From IMG/VR virus record IMGVR_UViG_3300013094_000079, positions 1-49,906 of that record: 49,906 nt of DNA; one strand, given 5' to 3'. Positions 1 through 8,574 of this stretch are shown here, one piece after another. A model generated the notes under the pieces. It was not told the origin of the DNA. It saw only the letters and a list, made by a program, of their open reading frames with translations, and made no database searches. Made by a program: the position numbers and the translations under genes. Source of the DNA: a virus. Each line of letters starts with the position of its first letter. The first letter of the stretch is position 1.

Positions 1-1266
1 CGTCTTATTATCAATATGGCTCCTCGGCATACTAAGTCTGAGTTTGCATCTTACCTTTTGCCTAGTTGGTTCCTTGGTAACTATCCTGATAAAAAAGTTA
101 TCCAGTCGAGTAACACTGCCGATCTGGCTGTTGGATTTGGTAGAAAAGTTCGTAATTTGGTGGATAGCGAGCAATACGATTCTATCTTTCCTGGTATTGC
201 TTTGGCTGCTGACAGTAAGGCCGCTGGTAAGTGGAACACCAATGCTCAGGGGGAGTATATTGCAATTGGTGTAGGGGGTACGATGACGGGTAAGGGTGCG
301 GACTTAATGATCATAGATGATCCTCATTCGGAGCAAGAGGCTAGGTTGGCTCAAGGAGATCCGACTGTTTTTGATTCTGTGTTTGAATGGTATACGTCTG
401 GGCCGCGTCAGCGTTTGCAGCCGGGTGGGAGGATAGTGATTGTGATGACTCGTTGGTCTGATAAAGATTTAACGGGGAAGATACTTAGGAACGCGGCGGG
501 TGAGGATTGGGAAGTTATAGAGTTGCCTGCAATTATGCCGTCTGGTAATCCGTTATGGCCTGAGTTTTGGCCGCTTAAAGAGTTGATGTCGGTGAAGGAG
601 GAGATTGGTGTTTATAAATGGAACGCCCAGTACCAACAGCAACCGACGGGAGAAGAGGGTGCAATTATTAAGCGGGAATCGTGGAAGAGGTGGAAGAGTG
701 ATATGCCGCCGCCTTGTGATTTTATTATTCAGAGCTGGGATACGGCGTTTACAAAATCGGAGCGGGCGGACTATTCTGCGTGTACGACCTGGGGTGTGTT
801 TAGTTTAAATGAAGACCCAACTGATAAGCATATTATTCTTCTTGATGCGTATAGAGATAAGTTGGAGTTTCCAGAATTAAAGAAAGCGGCACTAGAAGGA
901 TATAAGGAGTGGCAGCCGGACGCGTTTATTGTTGAAGCAAAAGCTGCTGGTGCGCCGTTGGTTTTTGAATTAAGATCTATGGGTATTCCGGTCAGTGAAT
1001 ATACGCCGACCCGCGGGAACGATAAGTTTGTACGTCTAAACAGCGTGGCGGATTTATTTTCTAGTGGAAAAGTCTGGGCGCCAGATAAGAGGTGGGCGGA
1101 TGATGTGATTGAAGAGATGGCGAGGTTTCCTAATGCGGAGCACGATGACTATGTGGATAGTTCAAGCCAGGCATTGATCAGGTTTCGACAAGGTGGGTTC
1201 TTAAGACTTCCAAGTGATGAGGAAGATGAGCCTAAATATTTCAGACGCAAGAAAGCATATTATTAA
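1..1266 (+). CDS. terL: Terminase large subunit, 5' end outside window
   Basis: This is the ATPase-nuclease motor that pumps phage DNA into the prohead and cuts the concatemer. The reading frame is open to base 1, and five codons precede the ATG at 16, so the true start lies upstream. A Walker A-like PRHTKSE sits at visible residues 8-14, which family alignments place near residue 50-80, so roughly that many residues are missing. Walker B (IIDDP) follows near residue 104. The C-terminal RNase H-like nuclease is marked by D247 in SWDTAF, E312 in IVEAKAAG and the acidic HDDYVD near 381-386. The 3' end is complete and the next gene starts 8 bases on. The Walker A has T in place of the usual G before KS, which is tolerated in this family. 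Assignment is secure. Confidence 0.95.
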   Translation, partial: RLIINMAPRHTKSEFASYLLPSWFLGNYPDKKVIQSSNTADLAVGFGRKVRNLVDSEQYDSIFPGIALAADSKAAGKWNTNAQGEYIAIGVGGTMTGKGADLMIIDDPHSEQEARLAQGDPTVFDSVFEWYTSGPRQRLQPGGRIVIVMTRWSDKDLTGKILRNAAGEDWEVIELPAIMPSGNPLWPEFWPLKELMSVKEEIGVYKWNAQYQQQPTGEEGAIIKRESWKRWKSDMPPPCDFIIQSWDTAFTKSERADYSACTTWGVFSLNEDPTDKHIILLDAYRDKLEFPELKKAALEGYKEWQPDAFIVEAKAAGAPLVFELRSMGIPVSEYTPTRGNDKFVRLNSVADLFSSGKVWAPDKRWADDVIEEMARFPNAEHDDYVDSSSQALIRFRQGGFLRLPSDEEDEPKYFRRKKAYY

Positions 1267-1274
1267 GGTGATCT

Positions 1275-2072
1275 ATGGGTGAAAATGAAAGAGTCTATCC
1301 AATTCATGGCGGCTATTACCCACCTGGGACTGCGCCTGAATTACATTTAGCGGCTTATAAATATGCGGCTAAGAAAGGTTTAAATCTTAAATCTCCAGAA
1401 TATTACTTGCCCGATACAAAAGAAATAACTAAAGACAATTACATACCAGCGCGGCGTGTCTCTCATAAAACAAAAGATGGCGTAGAGACGTTAGATACTG
1501 GGTATGACAAACAGACAATGGGTAAACTACTAGATGCTTATAAAGTAGCTAATAAACAATTTGGTGTACCTATGATGCACCCTAATAAGATAACGGCTAT
1601 GGCGCTAGAAGAAGGTCGTTCTAATTTTGGTTTTAATGACTTTGATGAAAATAATAAACACGCAATGAATGTTTATAAAGCGTTGATCAAGCAAGGGTTT
1701 GATCCGTATGCAGCGGGTTTTCCTGCGGCAATTTTAGATAAACAACAAACGGCAGCTCGTTTAAATAAACCTTATTTTGAAGTTTGGAACGGTACTGGGA
1801 CAGCAGCAAAGAACTATAACCAAAGAGTCAATAAAGCATTGGAGGTAGTAGATCATCCAAAAAATCAAGAGCTTAAACAATTTATTCAAGATAAACTAGG
1901 ATATGTACAACCAGCGCCACAAAAAACAGCGTTGCAAGTAAATCCATTACTTCAAGTAAATCAACAACCAAATATTCAACCTACACAACCACCACCTGTG
2001 GATACGGTAGCGCAAAATATCACAGATATGCCAAGCGATTTTAAAGTTGGCGGAAGAGTAAGATTAATTTAA
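1275..2072 (+). CDS. Putative lysozyme-like / transglycosylase-fold protein
   Basis: A 265-residue protein lies between terminase and portal, with an AAGGTGA-type ribosome site. The middle resembles the lysozyme or soluble transglycosylase fold: a candidate catalytic Glu in ALEEGRSNFGF (E112/E113) and, about 60 residues on, WNGTGTAAKNYNQRV (from W171), which resembles the YNG-x-G...Y-x-x-RV signature of that fold. If correct it would be a virion-associated murein hydrolase that helps DNA entry. The last 60 residues are rich in Pro and Gln and end in a VGGRVRLI tail that belongs to a motif recurring in this genome. No signal peptide is seen. The lysozyme call rests on motif resemblance only; it could be an inactive structural relative. 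Confidence 0.45.
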   Translation: MGENERVYPIHGGYYPPGTAPELHLAAYKYAAKKGLNLKSPEYYLPDTKEITKDNYIPARRVSHKTKDGVETLDTGYDKQTMGKLLDAYKVANKQFGVPMMHPNKITAMALEEGRSNFGFNDFDENNKHAMNVYKALIKQGFDPYAAGFPAAILDKQQTAARLNKPYFEVWNGTGTAAKNYNQRVNKALEVVDHPKNQELKQFIQDKLGYVQPAPQKTALQVNPLLQVNQQPNIQPTQPPPVDTVAQNITDMPSDFKVGGRVRLI

Positions 2073-2081
2073 AGGTGAACT

Positions 2082-4604
2082 ATGTTAGATAAAGCACTGT
2101 ATTCAAACGTCCCTCAGCTCAATACGGTTGAGCCTGATATAGAGATTGAAGTTGAAAATCCAGAAGCAATGCACATTGGCATTGGCGGGCTGGAAATAGA
2201 TTTAGAGCCGGACAAACAATTGTCGGATGACTTTGATGCCAACTTGGCCGAAGAGATGGATGAAGGAGAACTTCAATCCCTGGCTGGAAAGCTGATGCAA
2301 GAAGTAGACGATGATGTTCATTCCAGAAAAGACTGGGCTGAAACATATGTGAAAGGTCTCGAAGTATTGGGGATGAAATATGAAGAAAGAACGGAACCTT
2401 GGAACGGCGCTTGTGGTGTTTTCAGCACGGTGCTTACAGAAGCTGGGATTAGATTCCAAGCGGAAACAATTACTGAAACGTTTCCTGCGGCTGGCCCGGT
2501 AAAGACGGAAATAATGGGGGCGATAGATCGCCTCAAGATGGAAGCATCTCAACGTGTGGGCAACCACATGAATTATTATTTAACAGAAAAGATGCCGGAG
2601 TACAGGCCTGAGCATGAAAGACTGTTACTTAATTTAGGATTAATTGGAACGGCGTTCAAAAAAGTTTATCCTGACATGGCCCTTGGTAGGCCGGTTGCGA
2701 TGTATGTCGGCGCAGAAGATTTAATCATGCCGTATGGGTCTAGCGGGGTTATGCATTGTGAGCGCGTCACGCATATGATGCGCAAAACAAAGAATGAAGT
2801 CCACAGATTACAAGTGGCTGGCTTTTACCGGGACATAGATCTTGGTGAACCCATGAATATACAGACGGACATTGAGAAAAAGAAAGCCGATGAGGCCGGA
2901 TACTCAATGACGGATGACGATAGATACCATTTAGCAGAAATTCATGTGGATTGTGTGATGCCAGGGGATGAACATCCAGATGAAATAGCTCTTCCATACG
3001 TTATTACGATTGAAAGAGGGACTAGAAAAGTACTTTCTATCCGCAGAAACTGGAAAAAAGACGATAAAAAGTACCTTAAAAGGCAGCATTTTGTTCAATA
3101 TACGTATATTCCGGGCTTTGGCGCCTATGGATTTGGCCTTATTCACTTAATTGGTGGTTATGCTCGCGCCGGTACGATGATTATTCGTCAATTGGTTGAC
3201 GCTGGATCACTGGCTAACCTGCCTGGCGGATTAAAAGCTCGTGGATTGCGCGTAAAAGGCGACGATACACCTATTGCACCAGGAGAATTCAGGGATGTAG
3301 ACGTACCGGGCGGGTCAATCAAAGACAACATCATGACGTTGCCTTATAAAGAACCAAGCCAGGTGCTTGCTACGCTACTTGCTACGATTACGGATGAGGC
3401 AAGAAAGCTTGGATCTATTTCTGATATGAACATCAGTGATATGTCGGCCAATGCTCCTGTTGGAACGACGCTAGCTCTATTAGAAAGACAGTTAAAAACC
3501 ATGAGCGCGGTGCAGGCCAGGGTTCATTATTCAATGAAGCAGGAGTTTAAGTTACTCAAGCCTTTGATTCGTGACTTTGCACCCAAGGATTATGAATATG
3601 ATCCAGAAAATGCAGATAAAAGCGCCAAGCAAAGCGACTATGACATGGTGGAAGTTATACCAGTCAGCGATCCCAATAGCTCTACGATGGCGCAGCGTCT
3701 TATGCAGTACCAAGCTGCCATGCAAATGGCACAAGGCGCGCCACAGATTTACAACTTACCTAAATTACACAGGCAAATGCTTGATGTAATTGGAATACCA
3801 AACGCCGCGGATATTGTTCCCACTGAAGACGATCAAAAACCCAAAGATCCTATCTCAGAAAACATGGGCTTCTTAAAAGGAAAGCCTACCAAGGCGTTTA
3901 TCTATCAAGATCATGCGTCTCATATACAGGTTCATCAGTCTATGATGCAAGATCCGCAGCTCCAAGCGCAGATTGGTCAAAGTCCTATGGGCCAACAAAT
4001 GATGCCTGCAATCATGGCGCACATTGCAGAGCACTTAGCTTTCCAATATAGAGAAAGAATAGAACAGCAGCTTGGCGTACCGCTTCCCCCGCCGGATCAA
4101 GAGTTGCCACAAGATGTGGAAGTGCAATTGTCGGCATTGGTTGCGCAAGCGGCTCAGCAAGTTTTACAACAAAGCCAAAGTCAAGCGGCCCAACAACAGG
4201 CCCAGCAGCAACAGCAAGATCCTTTGATTCAAATGCAACAAGCTCAGCTTCAAATTCAACAACAAGAGGCTGCAACAAAAGCAAAGAAAGTGGACGGAGA
4301 TCTTGCCATCAAACAAGCAGAGCTACAAATCAAAGCTCAACAATCTCAACAAAAAGGAAATCCTCAGCTTGATGCGCAAATCAAAATGGCGCAAGCACAG
4401 CAACAACTGCAAACGTCTCAGCAAGAGCATCAACAAAACATTGCGTTTAATTCACAACAGCATGCACAAAGCTTAAAACAACAAGATGAACAAAACCGTG
4501 TTCGCTTACAGCAAGAGCAGCAATTGGCTCAGTTAAGAATGATGCAAGAAGTTCAGAAAATGCAATTGGCAAAAGAAAACGTTAAACAGAAAAAGGATGA
4601 ATGA
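2082..4604 (+). CDS. Portal protein
   Basis: An 840-residue protein directly after the terminase region, matching the size and content of large podovirus portals. The portal is the dodecameric ring at one head vertex through which DNA enters and leaves. Residues about 80-590 carry the portal-like core, including SRKDWAETYVKGLEVLGMK near the start and the later LGSISDMNISDMSANAPVG stretch typical of this family. From about residue 680 to the end the chain is extremely rich in Gln and Ala with regular heptads, probably a long coiled-coil or disordered barrel extension. It overlaps the next small gene by four bases (ATGA), indicating coupled translation. The call is from overall resemblance and position. 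Confidence 0.88.
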   Translation: MLDKALYSNVPQLNTVEPDIEIEVENPEAMHIGIGGLEIDLEPDKQLSDDFDANLAEEMDEGELQSLAGKLMQEVDDDVHSRKDWAETYVKGLEVLGMKYEERTEPWNGACGVFSTVLTEAGIRFQAETITETFPAAGPVKTEIMGAIDRLKMEASQRVGNHMNYYLTEKMPEYRPEHERLLLNLGLIGTAFKKVYPDMALGRPVAMYVGAEDLIMPYGSSGVMHCERVTHMMRKTKNEVHRLQVAGFYRDIDLGEPMNIQTDIEKKKADEAGYSMTDDDRYHLAEIHVDCVMPGDEHPDEIALPYVITIERGTRKVLSIRRNWKKDDKKYLKRQHFVQYTYIPGFGAYGFGLIHLIGGYARAGTMIIRQLVDAGSLANLPGGLKARGLRVKGDDTPIAPGEFRDVDVPGGSIKDNIMTLPYKEPSQVLATLLATITDEARKLGSISDMNISDMSANAPVGTTLALLERQLKTMSAVQARVHYSMKQEFKLLKPLIRDFAPKDYEYDPENADKSAKQSDYDMVEVIPVSDPNSSTMAQRLMQYQAAMQMAQGAPQIYNLPKLHRQMLDVIGIPNAADIVPTEDDQKPKDPISENMGFLKGKPTKAFIYQDHASHIQVHQSMMQDPQLQAQIGQSPMGQQMMPAIMAHIAEHLAFQYRERIEQQLGVPLPPPDQELPQDVEVQLSALVAQAAQQVLQQSQSQAAQQQAQQQQQDPLIQMQQAQLQIQQQEAATKAKKVDGDLAIKQAELQIKAQQSQQKGNPQLDAQIKMAQAQQQLQTSQQEHQQNIAFNSQQHAQSLKQQDEQNRVRLQQEQQLAQLRMMQEVQKMQLAKENVKQKKDE

Positions 4605-4804
4605 TGGAAAAAAAAATACTAGAACATTTATTGTCAAAAATTAAATTGATAGAAGAACAATACGGAATTGCTTTGAGCGGAAAAAGCGCGAGGGATTATT
4701 CAGAGTATTCAGAAATGTGTGGTGTTTTAAAAGGGTTATCGCTTTGTAAAAGCGAAATAGACACCATGATGAGACGGTTTGTTGAAGACGAAGATTTGGA
4801 ATAA
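4601..4804 (+). CDS. Small hypothetical protein
   Basis: A 67-residue charged protein whose ATG overlaps the portal stop by four bases. It is mostly helical in appearance (alternating Lys/Glu and Leu/Ile, e.g. LLSKIKLIEEQYGIAL) and ends in an acidic tail, VEDEDLE. No known domain was recognised. Coupled translation with the portal suggests it is made with the head proteins, but no role can be assigned. It is followed by an unusually long 66-base gap. Confidence 0.7.
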   Translation: MMEKKILEHLLSKIKLIEEQYGIALSGKSARDYSEYSEMCGVLKGLSLCKSEIDTMMRRFVEDEDLE

Positions 4805-4812
4805 CCCGGCAA

Positions 4813-4856
4813 ACCGATATGGCGGGGGCGTATCGGTAAGCTTTCATGTAGCCCCC
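4813..4856 (+). promoter_or_regulatory. Candidate H-type RNA pseudoknot before the co-chaperonin gene
   Basis: The mRNA leader can form a 7-bp stem, ACCGATA (4813-4819) with TATCGGT (4831-4837). Its 11-base loop carries GGGGGC (4824-4829), which is complementary to GCCCCC (4851-4856) downstream. The two helices together make a classic H-type pseudoknot. The second helix ends three bases before the GGAGG ribosome site (4860-4864) of the GroES-like gene. This suggests translational control of the co-chaperonin. The pairing is read directly from the sequence; function is inferred. Confidence 0.45.
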
Positions 4857-4870
4857 TGCGGAGGAAAACT

Positions 4871-5275
4871 ATGGACTTTAATGTTCAAGCCGTAGACTTG
4901 TCTGGAATACTTAACAAAAAAGCAGAAGACAAGGCTACACAATTACCTGACCCTATGACGTTTCATTTGTTAACGGTACTGCCGGAAATAGATGAAAAGT
5001 TTGAAGGAGAAGGTGAATTAATTAAAGCATCTCAAACCATGCACTATGAAGAAGTACTGACACCAGTATTATTTGTAGTGAAGTTGGGCCCTGATGCATA
5101 CAAAGATACGACCAGATTCCCGTCTGGCCCGTCATGCAAAGTCGGTGACTTTGTTATTGTCCGTCCCAATTCTGGTACACGGATTAAGATACACGGCAAA
5201 GAATTTCGCTTGATCAAGGACGATCAAGTGGAGGCTACCGTGCAAGATCCCCGTGGCATTCAACGCGCAGCTTAA
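4871..5275 (+). CDS. GroES-like co-chaperonin
   Basis: A 134-residue protein with the GroES (Cpn10) pattern. It has an N-terminal lead, a middle strand (TPVLFVVKLGPDAYKD) where GroES has its GxVVAVGxG strand, and then CKVGDFVIV followed by SGTRIKIHGKEFRLI, equivalent to the KVGDxVLF...GTEVKxDGxEYLI block. GroES forms the heptameric lid of GroEL; phage versions (T4 gp31 and relatives) adapt the host chaperonin to fold the phage capsid protein. The stretch equivalent to the GroEL-binding mobile loop (around residues 40-65) differs from host GroES, as in other phage versions. Its place between portal and scaffold fits a capsid-folding role. A strong GGAGG ribosome site and a possible pseudoknot precede it. 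Confidence 0.8.
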   Translation: MDFNVQAVDLSGILNKKAEDKATQLPDPMTFHLLTVLPEIDEKFEGEGELIKASQTMHYEEVLTPVLFVVKLGPDAYKDTTRFPSGPSCKVGDFVIVRPNSGTRIKIHGKEFRLIKDDQVEATVQDPRGIQRAA

Positions 5276-5284
5276 GGAGTAATC

Positions 5285-6199
5285 ATGGCTGAAAACAGAA
5301 CATTTAAATTTCCTGATGAAGTAGAACAAGAGGAAGATCAAAAACCAAACATTGAAGTGGTTGATGATACGCCGGAGCCAGATCGTGGCCGTGTGCCCGC
5401 GGACGAACCGCCTAAAGAATTTTCCGATGATGAGTTGGAAACTTACAACGATTCAGTAAAGAAAAGAATTAAACACTTTACTAAGGGTTATCACGATGAG
5501 CGCCGGGCCAAAGAAGCGGCTTTTCGTGAGCGGGAGGAAGCTTTAAAACTGGCTCAAAACGTTGTTGAAGAAAACAAAAAGCTCAAAGGATCTTTGACTC
5601 AAGGACAAACGGCGCTGCTAGAGCAGGCCAAAAAAGTCGTTGATAACGAGATCCAAACGGCCAAAACAAAGTACAAAAACGCTTATGAGTTGGGGGATGC
5701 AGAAGCCTTAGCTGAGGCACAAAGTGAACTAACTGCCGTATCAATTAAGGCAGAACGTTTACAAAATTTTAAACCAGCCCCTTTACAAGAAGAAAGAAAT
5801 GAGGTACAAACGCAGGTAACGCAACCACCGCAGCTAGACCGAAAGGCGGAGGCGTGGAAAGATAAGAATCGTTGGTTCGGCTCAGATCGGCGCATGACCA
5901 GTTATGCGCTTGCCATACATGAGGAACTTACGCAGGATGAGCGCATGAATCCATCCAGCGATGAGTATTACCGAAGAATTGATTCCGAAATGCGTACTAG
6001 GTTCCCAGATGCCTTTGATAGCGATACTGAAGTGGATGCATCTCCTCCACCTAAGAAATCAATAGTTGCACCTGCGTCTAGAAGTACAGCGTCGAAAAAA
6101 ATCGTACTTACTACAAGTCAGGTAAACATCGCCAAACGGCTTGGTGTCTCATTAGAGGACTATGCCCGTCAGGTTGCTAAACAAAGATCAGGAGCTTAA
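5285..6199 (+). CDS. Probable capsid scaffolding protein
   Basis: A 304-residue, highly charged protein. The first 50 residues are acidic and disordered, residues about 55-160 form a long Lys/Glu/Ala-rich coiled-coil segment, and the chain ends in a small helical domain (TTSQVNIAKRLGVSLEDYARQ) typical of phage scaffold C-termini that contact the capsid protein. Scaffold proteins template prohead assembly and leave before or during packaging. The position between portal and capsid genes supports the call. Ribosome site is AAGGAG eight bases upstream. There is no separate protease gene in view, so how the scaffold is removed is unknown. Confidence 0.78.
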   Translation: MAENRTFKFPDEVEQEEDQKPNIEVVDDTPEPDRGRVPADEPPKEFSDDELETYNDSVKKRIKHFTKGYHDERRAKEAAFREREEALKLAQNVVEENKKLKGSLTQGQTALLEQAKKVVDNEIQTAKTKYKNAYELGDAEALAEAQSELTAVSIKAERLQNFKPAPLQEERNEVQTQVTQPPQLDRKAEAWKDKNRWFGSDRRMTSYALAIHEELTQDERMNPSSDEYYRRIDSEMRTRFPDAFDSDTEVDASPPPKKSIVAPASRSTASKKIVLTTSQVNIAKRLGVSLEDYARQVAKQRSGA

Positions 6200-6201
6200 A
6201 A

Positions 6202-6651
6202 ATGTCAGAACAAAATCGTAAACCAAGAGAAGTCGAAACTCGTGCAAATGTCCAGCGTCCAGATGCATGGAGACCACCTGAGCAATTGCCAATGCCTGAT
6301 CCGCGACCAGGCTGGGAACACAGGTATATCCGCATTAGTATGGTTGGAAACAATGATCCTAAGAATATTTCTATGAGACTGCGTGAGGGTTATGAGCCTT
6401 GCAAGTCTGAAGATTATCCTGAGTTAATGATGCACGAAGTGCAAGACGGACGATTTAAAGGTGGCATTGAAGTTGGCGGATTATTGTTATGCAGAATCCC
6501 TGCTGAGTTTGTTAAGCAAGCGTCAGATTACTACGCAAACCAAAACAAAGCTCAAATGGAATCTGTTGACAATACATTCATGCGCAATAGTGATCCAAGG
6601 ATGCCTCTGTTTAAAGACAGACGTTCCGAGGTGACATTCGGTAAAAATTAA
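6202..6651 (+). CDS. Conserved head-region protein, unknown function
   Basis: A 149-residue protein, two bases after the scaffold gene. The start is rich in Arg and Pro (DAWRPPEQLPMPDPRPGW), followed by a compact alpha/beta part with IRISMVGNNDPKNISMRL and GGIEVGGLLLCRIPAEF. The same type of protein occurs beside the scaffold and capsid genes in many environmental podoviruses, judging from memory, which suggests a virion or assembly role. No enzyme motif is visible. Function is not assigned. Confidence 0.72.
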   Translation: MSEQNRKPREVETRANVQRPDAWRPPEQLPMPDPRPGWEHRYIRISMVGNNDPKNISMRLREGYEPCKSEDYPELMMHEVQDGRFKGGIEVGGLLLCRIPAEFVKQASDYYANQNKAQMESVDNTFMRNSDPRMPLFKDRRSEVTFGKN

Positions 6652-6667
6652 TTTTTTGGAGATTTAA

Positions 6668-7567
6668 ATGGCATATCCTATCGTTCCCGCAGCTTACGGT
6701 CTAAAACCCGTATCGCTAGCTGGTGGTAGAGTGTTTTCTGGTTCTACCAGACTCATTCCTATCGCTTCAAACTATGGCTACAACTTGTTCAACGGCGACG
6801 TTGTTACAGCAAGCGGTGGTTCATTAGTTGTTACAACTCTTGGCGCGGCGACCTCACCCGTTGCTGGTACTATTGGTGTTTTTCTTGGCGCTCAATACGT
6901 CAATACACTTAGCCAAACAGTACGTGCACAGTTTTATGCAGCTAACACAATCACTAACGTACTTTATGGGCCTAACAGCTTGCAAGGTTATGTTGTTGAT
7001 GATCCTTATGCTGTATTCCAAGCTGTTGTATTAACACAAGGTACTTCCGCTTCTAACACACCTGGAACTACTGTTGGTTATGTAAACCCATCTTTCATTG
7101 GGTCTAACATGCTTTTGGTAACAAACGGTTCTAACGGTGGTTCTGCCTCCGGTAGTACTTCAACTGGTGACTCAGCAATGGGCCTAGTTGGTGGTGTTGT
7201 TACTTCTGGTACACAAGGTAATACTCGTGTTACTTCTACAGCACCTTTCCGTGTTGTTAACGTAGTTCCAGATACAGCAGTTACTGTTACAGCTACAAGT
7301 GGTACAGCTACTTCTTCCAGCGCAACACTGACAATGACAACTTCTAACACGGCTATTAGCCCTGGTATGCAGTTAATCATTCCTGGTGTTACTGGAGCTT
7401 TGGCATCAAACTTCCTTACAGTAACTAACGTGAGCACAACAACTTTAACGTTGTCTGCTTCAATCACCGTCCCAGCAGGAACAGCTTTGTCCTTTGTTGG
7501 TTACCCTGAAGTGCAAGTACAGTGGAACTTCGGTTATCACGGTTACTTAAACGCAACAGCAGCTTAA
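6668..7567 (+). CDS. Probable capsid decoration / head structural protein
   Basis: A 299-residue protein immediately before the capsid gene. The N-terminal part (AYPIVPAAYGLKPVSLAGGRVFSG..., IPIASNYGYNLFNGDVV) resembles small head-decoration proteins of podoviruses that coat the capsid surface. Residues about 195-280 are a Thr/Ser-rich beta module (ISPGMQLIIPGVTG...LTLSASITVPAG) that looks inserted just before a conserved C-terminal strand (YPEVQVQWNFGYHGY). Related modules occur in other structural proteins of this genome (see findings). Ribosome site GGAG lies nine bases upstream. Role in decoration is inferred from position and composition. Confidence 0.7.
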   Translation: MAYPIVPAAYGLKPVSLAGGRVFSGSTRLIPIASNYGYNLFNGDVVTASGGSLVVTTLGAATSPVAGTIGVFLGAQYVNTLSQTVRAQFYAANTITNVLYGPNSLQGYVVDDPYAVFQAVVLTQGTSASNTPGTTVGYVNPSFIGSNMLLVTNGSNGGSASGSTSTGDSAMGLVGGVVTSGTQGNTRVTSTAPFRVVNVVPDTAVTVTATSGTATSSSATLTMTTSNTAISPGMQLIIPGVTGALASNFLTVTNVSTTTLTLSASITVPAGTALSFVGYPEVQVQWNFGYHGYLNATAA

Positions 7568-7582
7568 TAAAGGAGCTAACAA

Positions 7583-8485
7583 ATGGCTATTTCACGCGCA
7601 CAACTATTGAAAGAATTGCTCCCCGGATTGAATGCATTGTTCGGATTGGAGTACGCACGCTACGGCGAAGAGCACAAAGAGATCTACGAAACAGAGACCT
7701 CTGAGCGTTCATTCGAAGAAGAGACCAAACTTTCTGGTTTCTCCGCAGCTCCTGTTAAGAACGAGGGCGCCGCCATTGCTTATGACAATGCGCAAGAAGC
7801 TTGGACAACTCGTTATAACCACGAAACCATTGCTTTGGGTTTTTCAATCACTGAAGAAGCGATTGAAGATAACTTGTACGACAGCTTGTCTGCTCGTTAC
7901 ACCAAAGGTTTGGCTCGCGCAATGGCATACACCAAGCAAGTAAAAGCTGCATCTGTTTTAAACAACGGATTCAACAATGCTTATCCTGGTGGTGATGGCG
8001 TATCTTTGTTTAATGCTAATCACCCATTGGTGAACGGCGGTGTTAACGGAAACACTCCATCTACTCCTGCTGATTTGAATGAGACTTCTTTAGAGAATGC
8101 TGTTATTCAAATCGCTGCATGGACAGATGAGCGTGGTTTATTGATCGCTGCTAAGCCCAAGAAGTTGATTGTTCCACCAGCACTACAGTTCGTTGCAACA
8201 CGTTTGCTCGAAACTAAACTGCGCGTTGGTACAAACAACAATGACATTAACGCTTTAGAGAACAATGGTTCTGTACCAGAAGGATACACAATCAATCACT
8301 TCTTGACAGCGCCTAATGCATGGTTCTTGACAACAGACGTACCTAACGGACTTAAACACTTCGAGCGTACACCATTGCAAAATTCAATGGATGGTGACTT
8401 CGATACAGGGAACGTTAGATATAAAAGCCGTGAGCGTTATAGCTTTGGTTGGTCTGACCCACTTGGTATTTACGGAACTTATTGA
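7583..8485 (+). CDS. Major capsid protein
   Basis: A 300-residue protein resembling the Mu gpT-like branch of HK97-fold capsid proteins. Typical features are the N-terminal SRAQLLKELLPGLNALFGLEY, the ETETSERSFEEETKLSGF strand-helix region, the ITEEAIEDNLYDSL helix, the DGVSLFNANHPL loop, and the C-terminal FDTGNVRYKSRERYSFGWSDP segment. It forms the icosahedral shell. The gene has a good AAGGAG site and is followed 27 bases later by a strong intrinsic terminator, which would set a high, separately terminated transcript. No N-terminal delta domain is fused, consistent with the separate scaffold gene. Confidence 0.93.
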   Translation: MAISRAQLLKELLPGLNALFGLEYARYGEEHKEIYETETSERSFEEETKLSGFSAAPVKNEGAAIAYDNAQEAWTTRYNHETIALGFSITEEAIEDNLYDSLSARYTKGLARAMAYTKQVKAASVLNNGFNNAYPGGDGVSLFNANHPLVNGGVNGNTPSTPADLNETSLENAVIQIAAWTDERGLLIAAKPKKLIVPPALQFVATRLLETKLRVGTNNNDINALENNGSVPEGYTINHFLTAPNAWFLTTDVPNGLKHFERTPLQNSMDGDFDTGNVRYKSRERYSFGWSDPLGIYGTY

Positions 8486-8512
8486 TTTTATTAGTAAAAT
8501 CAGTATAGTTTT

Positions 8513-8533
8513 AAGGGGCTTCGGCCCCTTTTT
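8513..8533 (+). terminator. Rho-independent terminator after capsid gene
   Basis: AAGGGGC (8513-8519), a TTCG tetraloop and GCCCCTT (8524-8530) form a perfect 7-bp stem closed by the very stable C(UUCG)G loop. A T-run follows. It ends the head operon transcript. Confidence 0.9.
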
Positions 8534-8538
8534 CTTTG

Positions 8539-8547
8539 TGTTATAAT
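8539..8547 (+). promoter_or_regulatory. Candidate extended -10 promoter for the HNH gene
   Basis: TGTTATAAT gives a perfect TATAAT at 8542-8547 with the TG extension. There is no good -35 box upstream, because the terminator stem occupies that place. It sits 28 bases before the HNH start, so the endonuclease gene may have its own transcript behind the terminator. Confidence 0.4.
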
Positions 8548-8574
8548 TTCCAGTATCGTATAACAGGAGTTGAT

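Noticed and set aside
7078-7467. 129-codon minus-strand frame inside the decoration gene
   Set aside because: Low-complexity Val/Thr/Pro content comes from the Thr/Ser-rich module on the other strand; the plus-strand gene is conserved in type.
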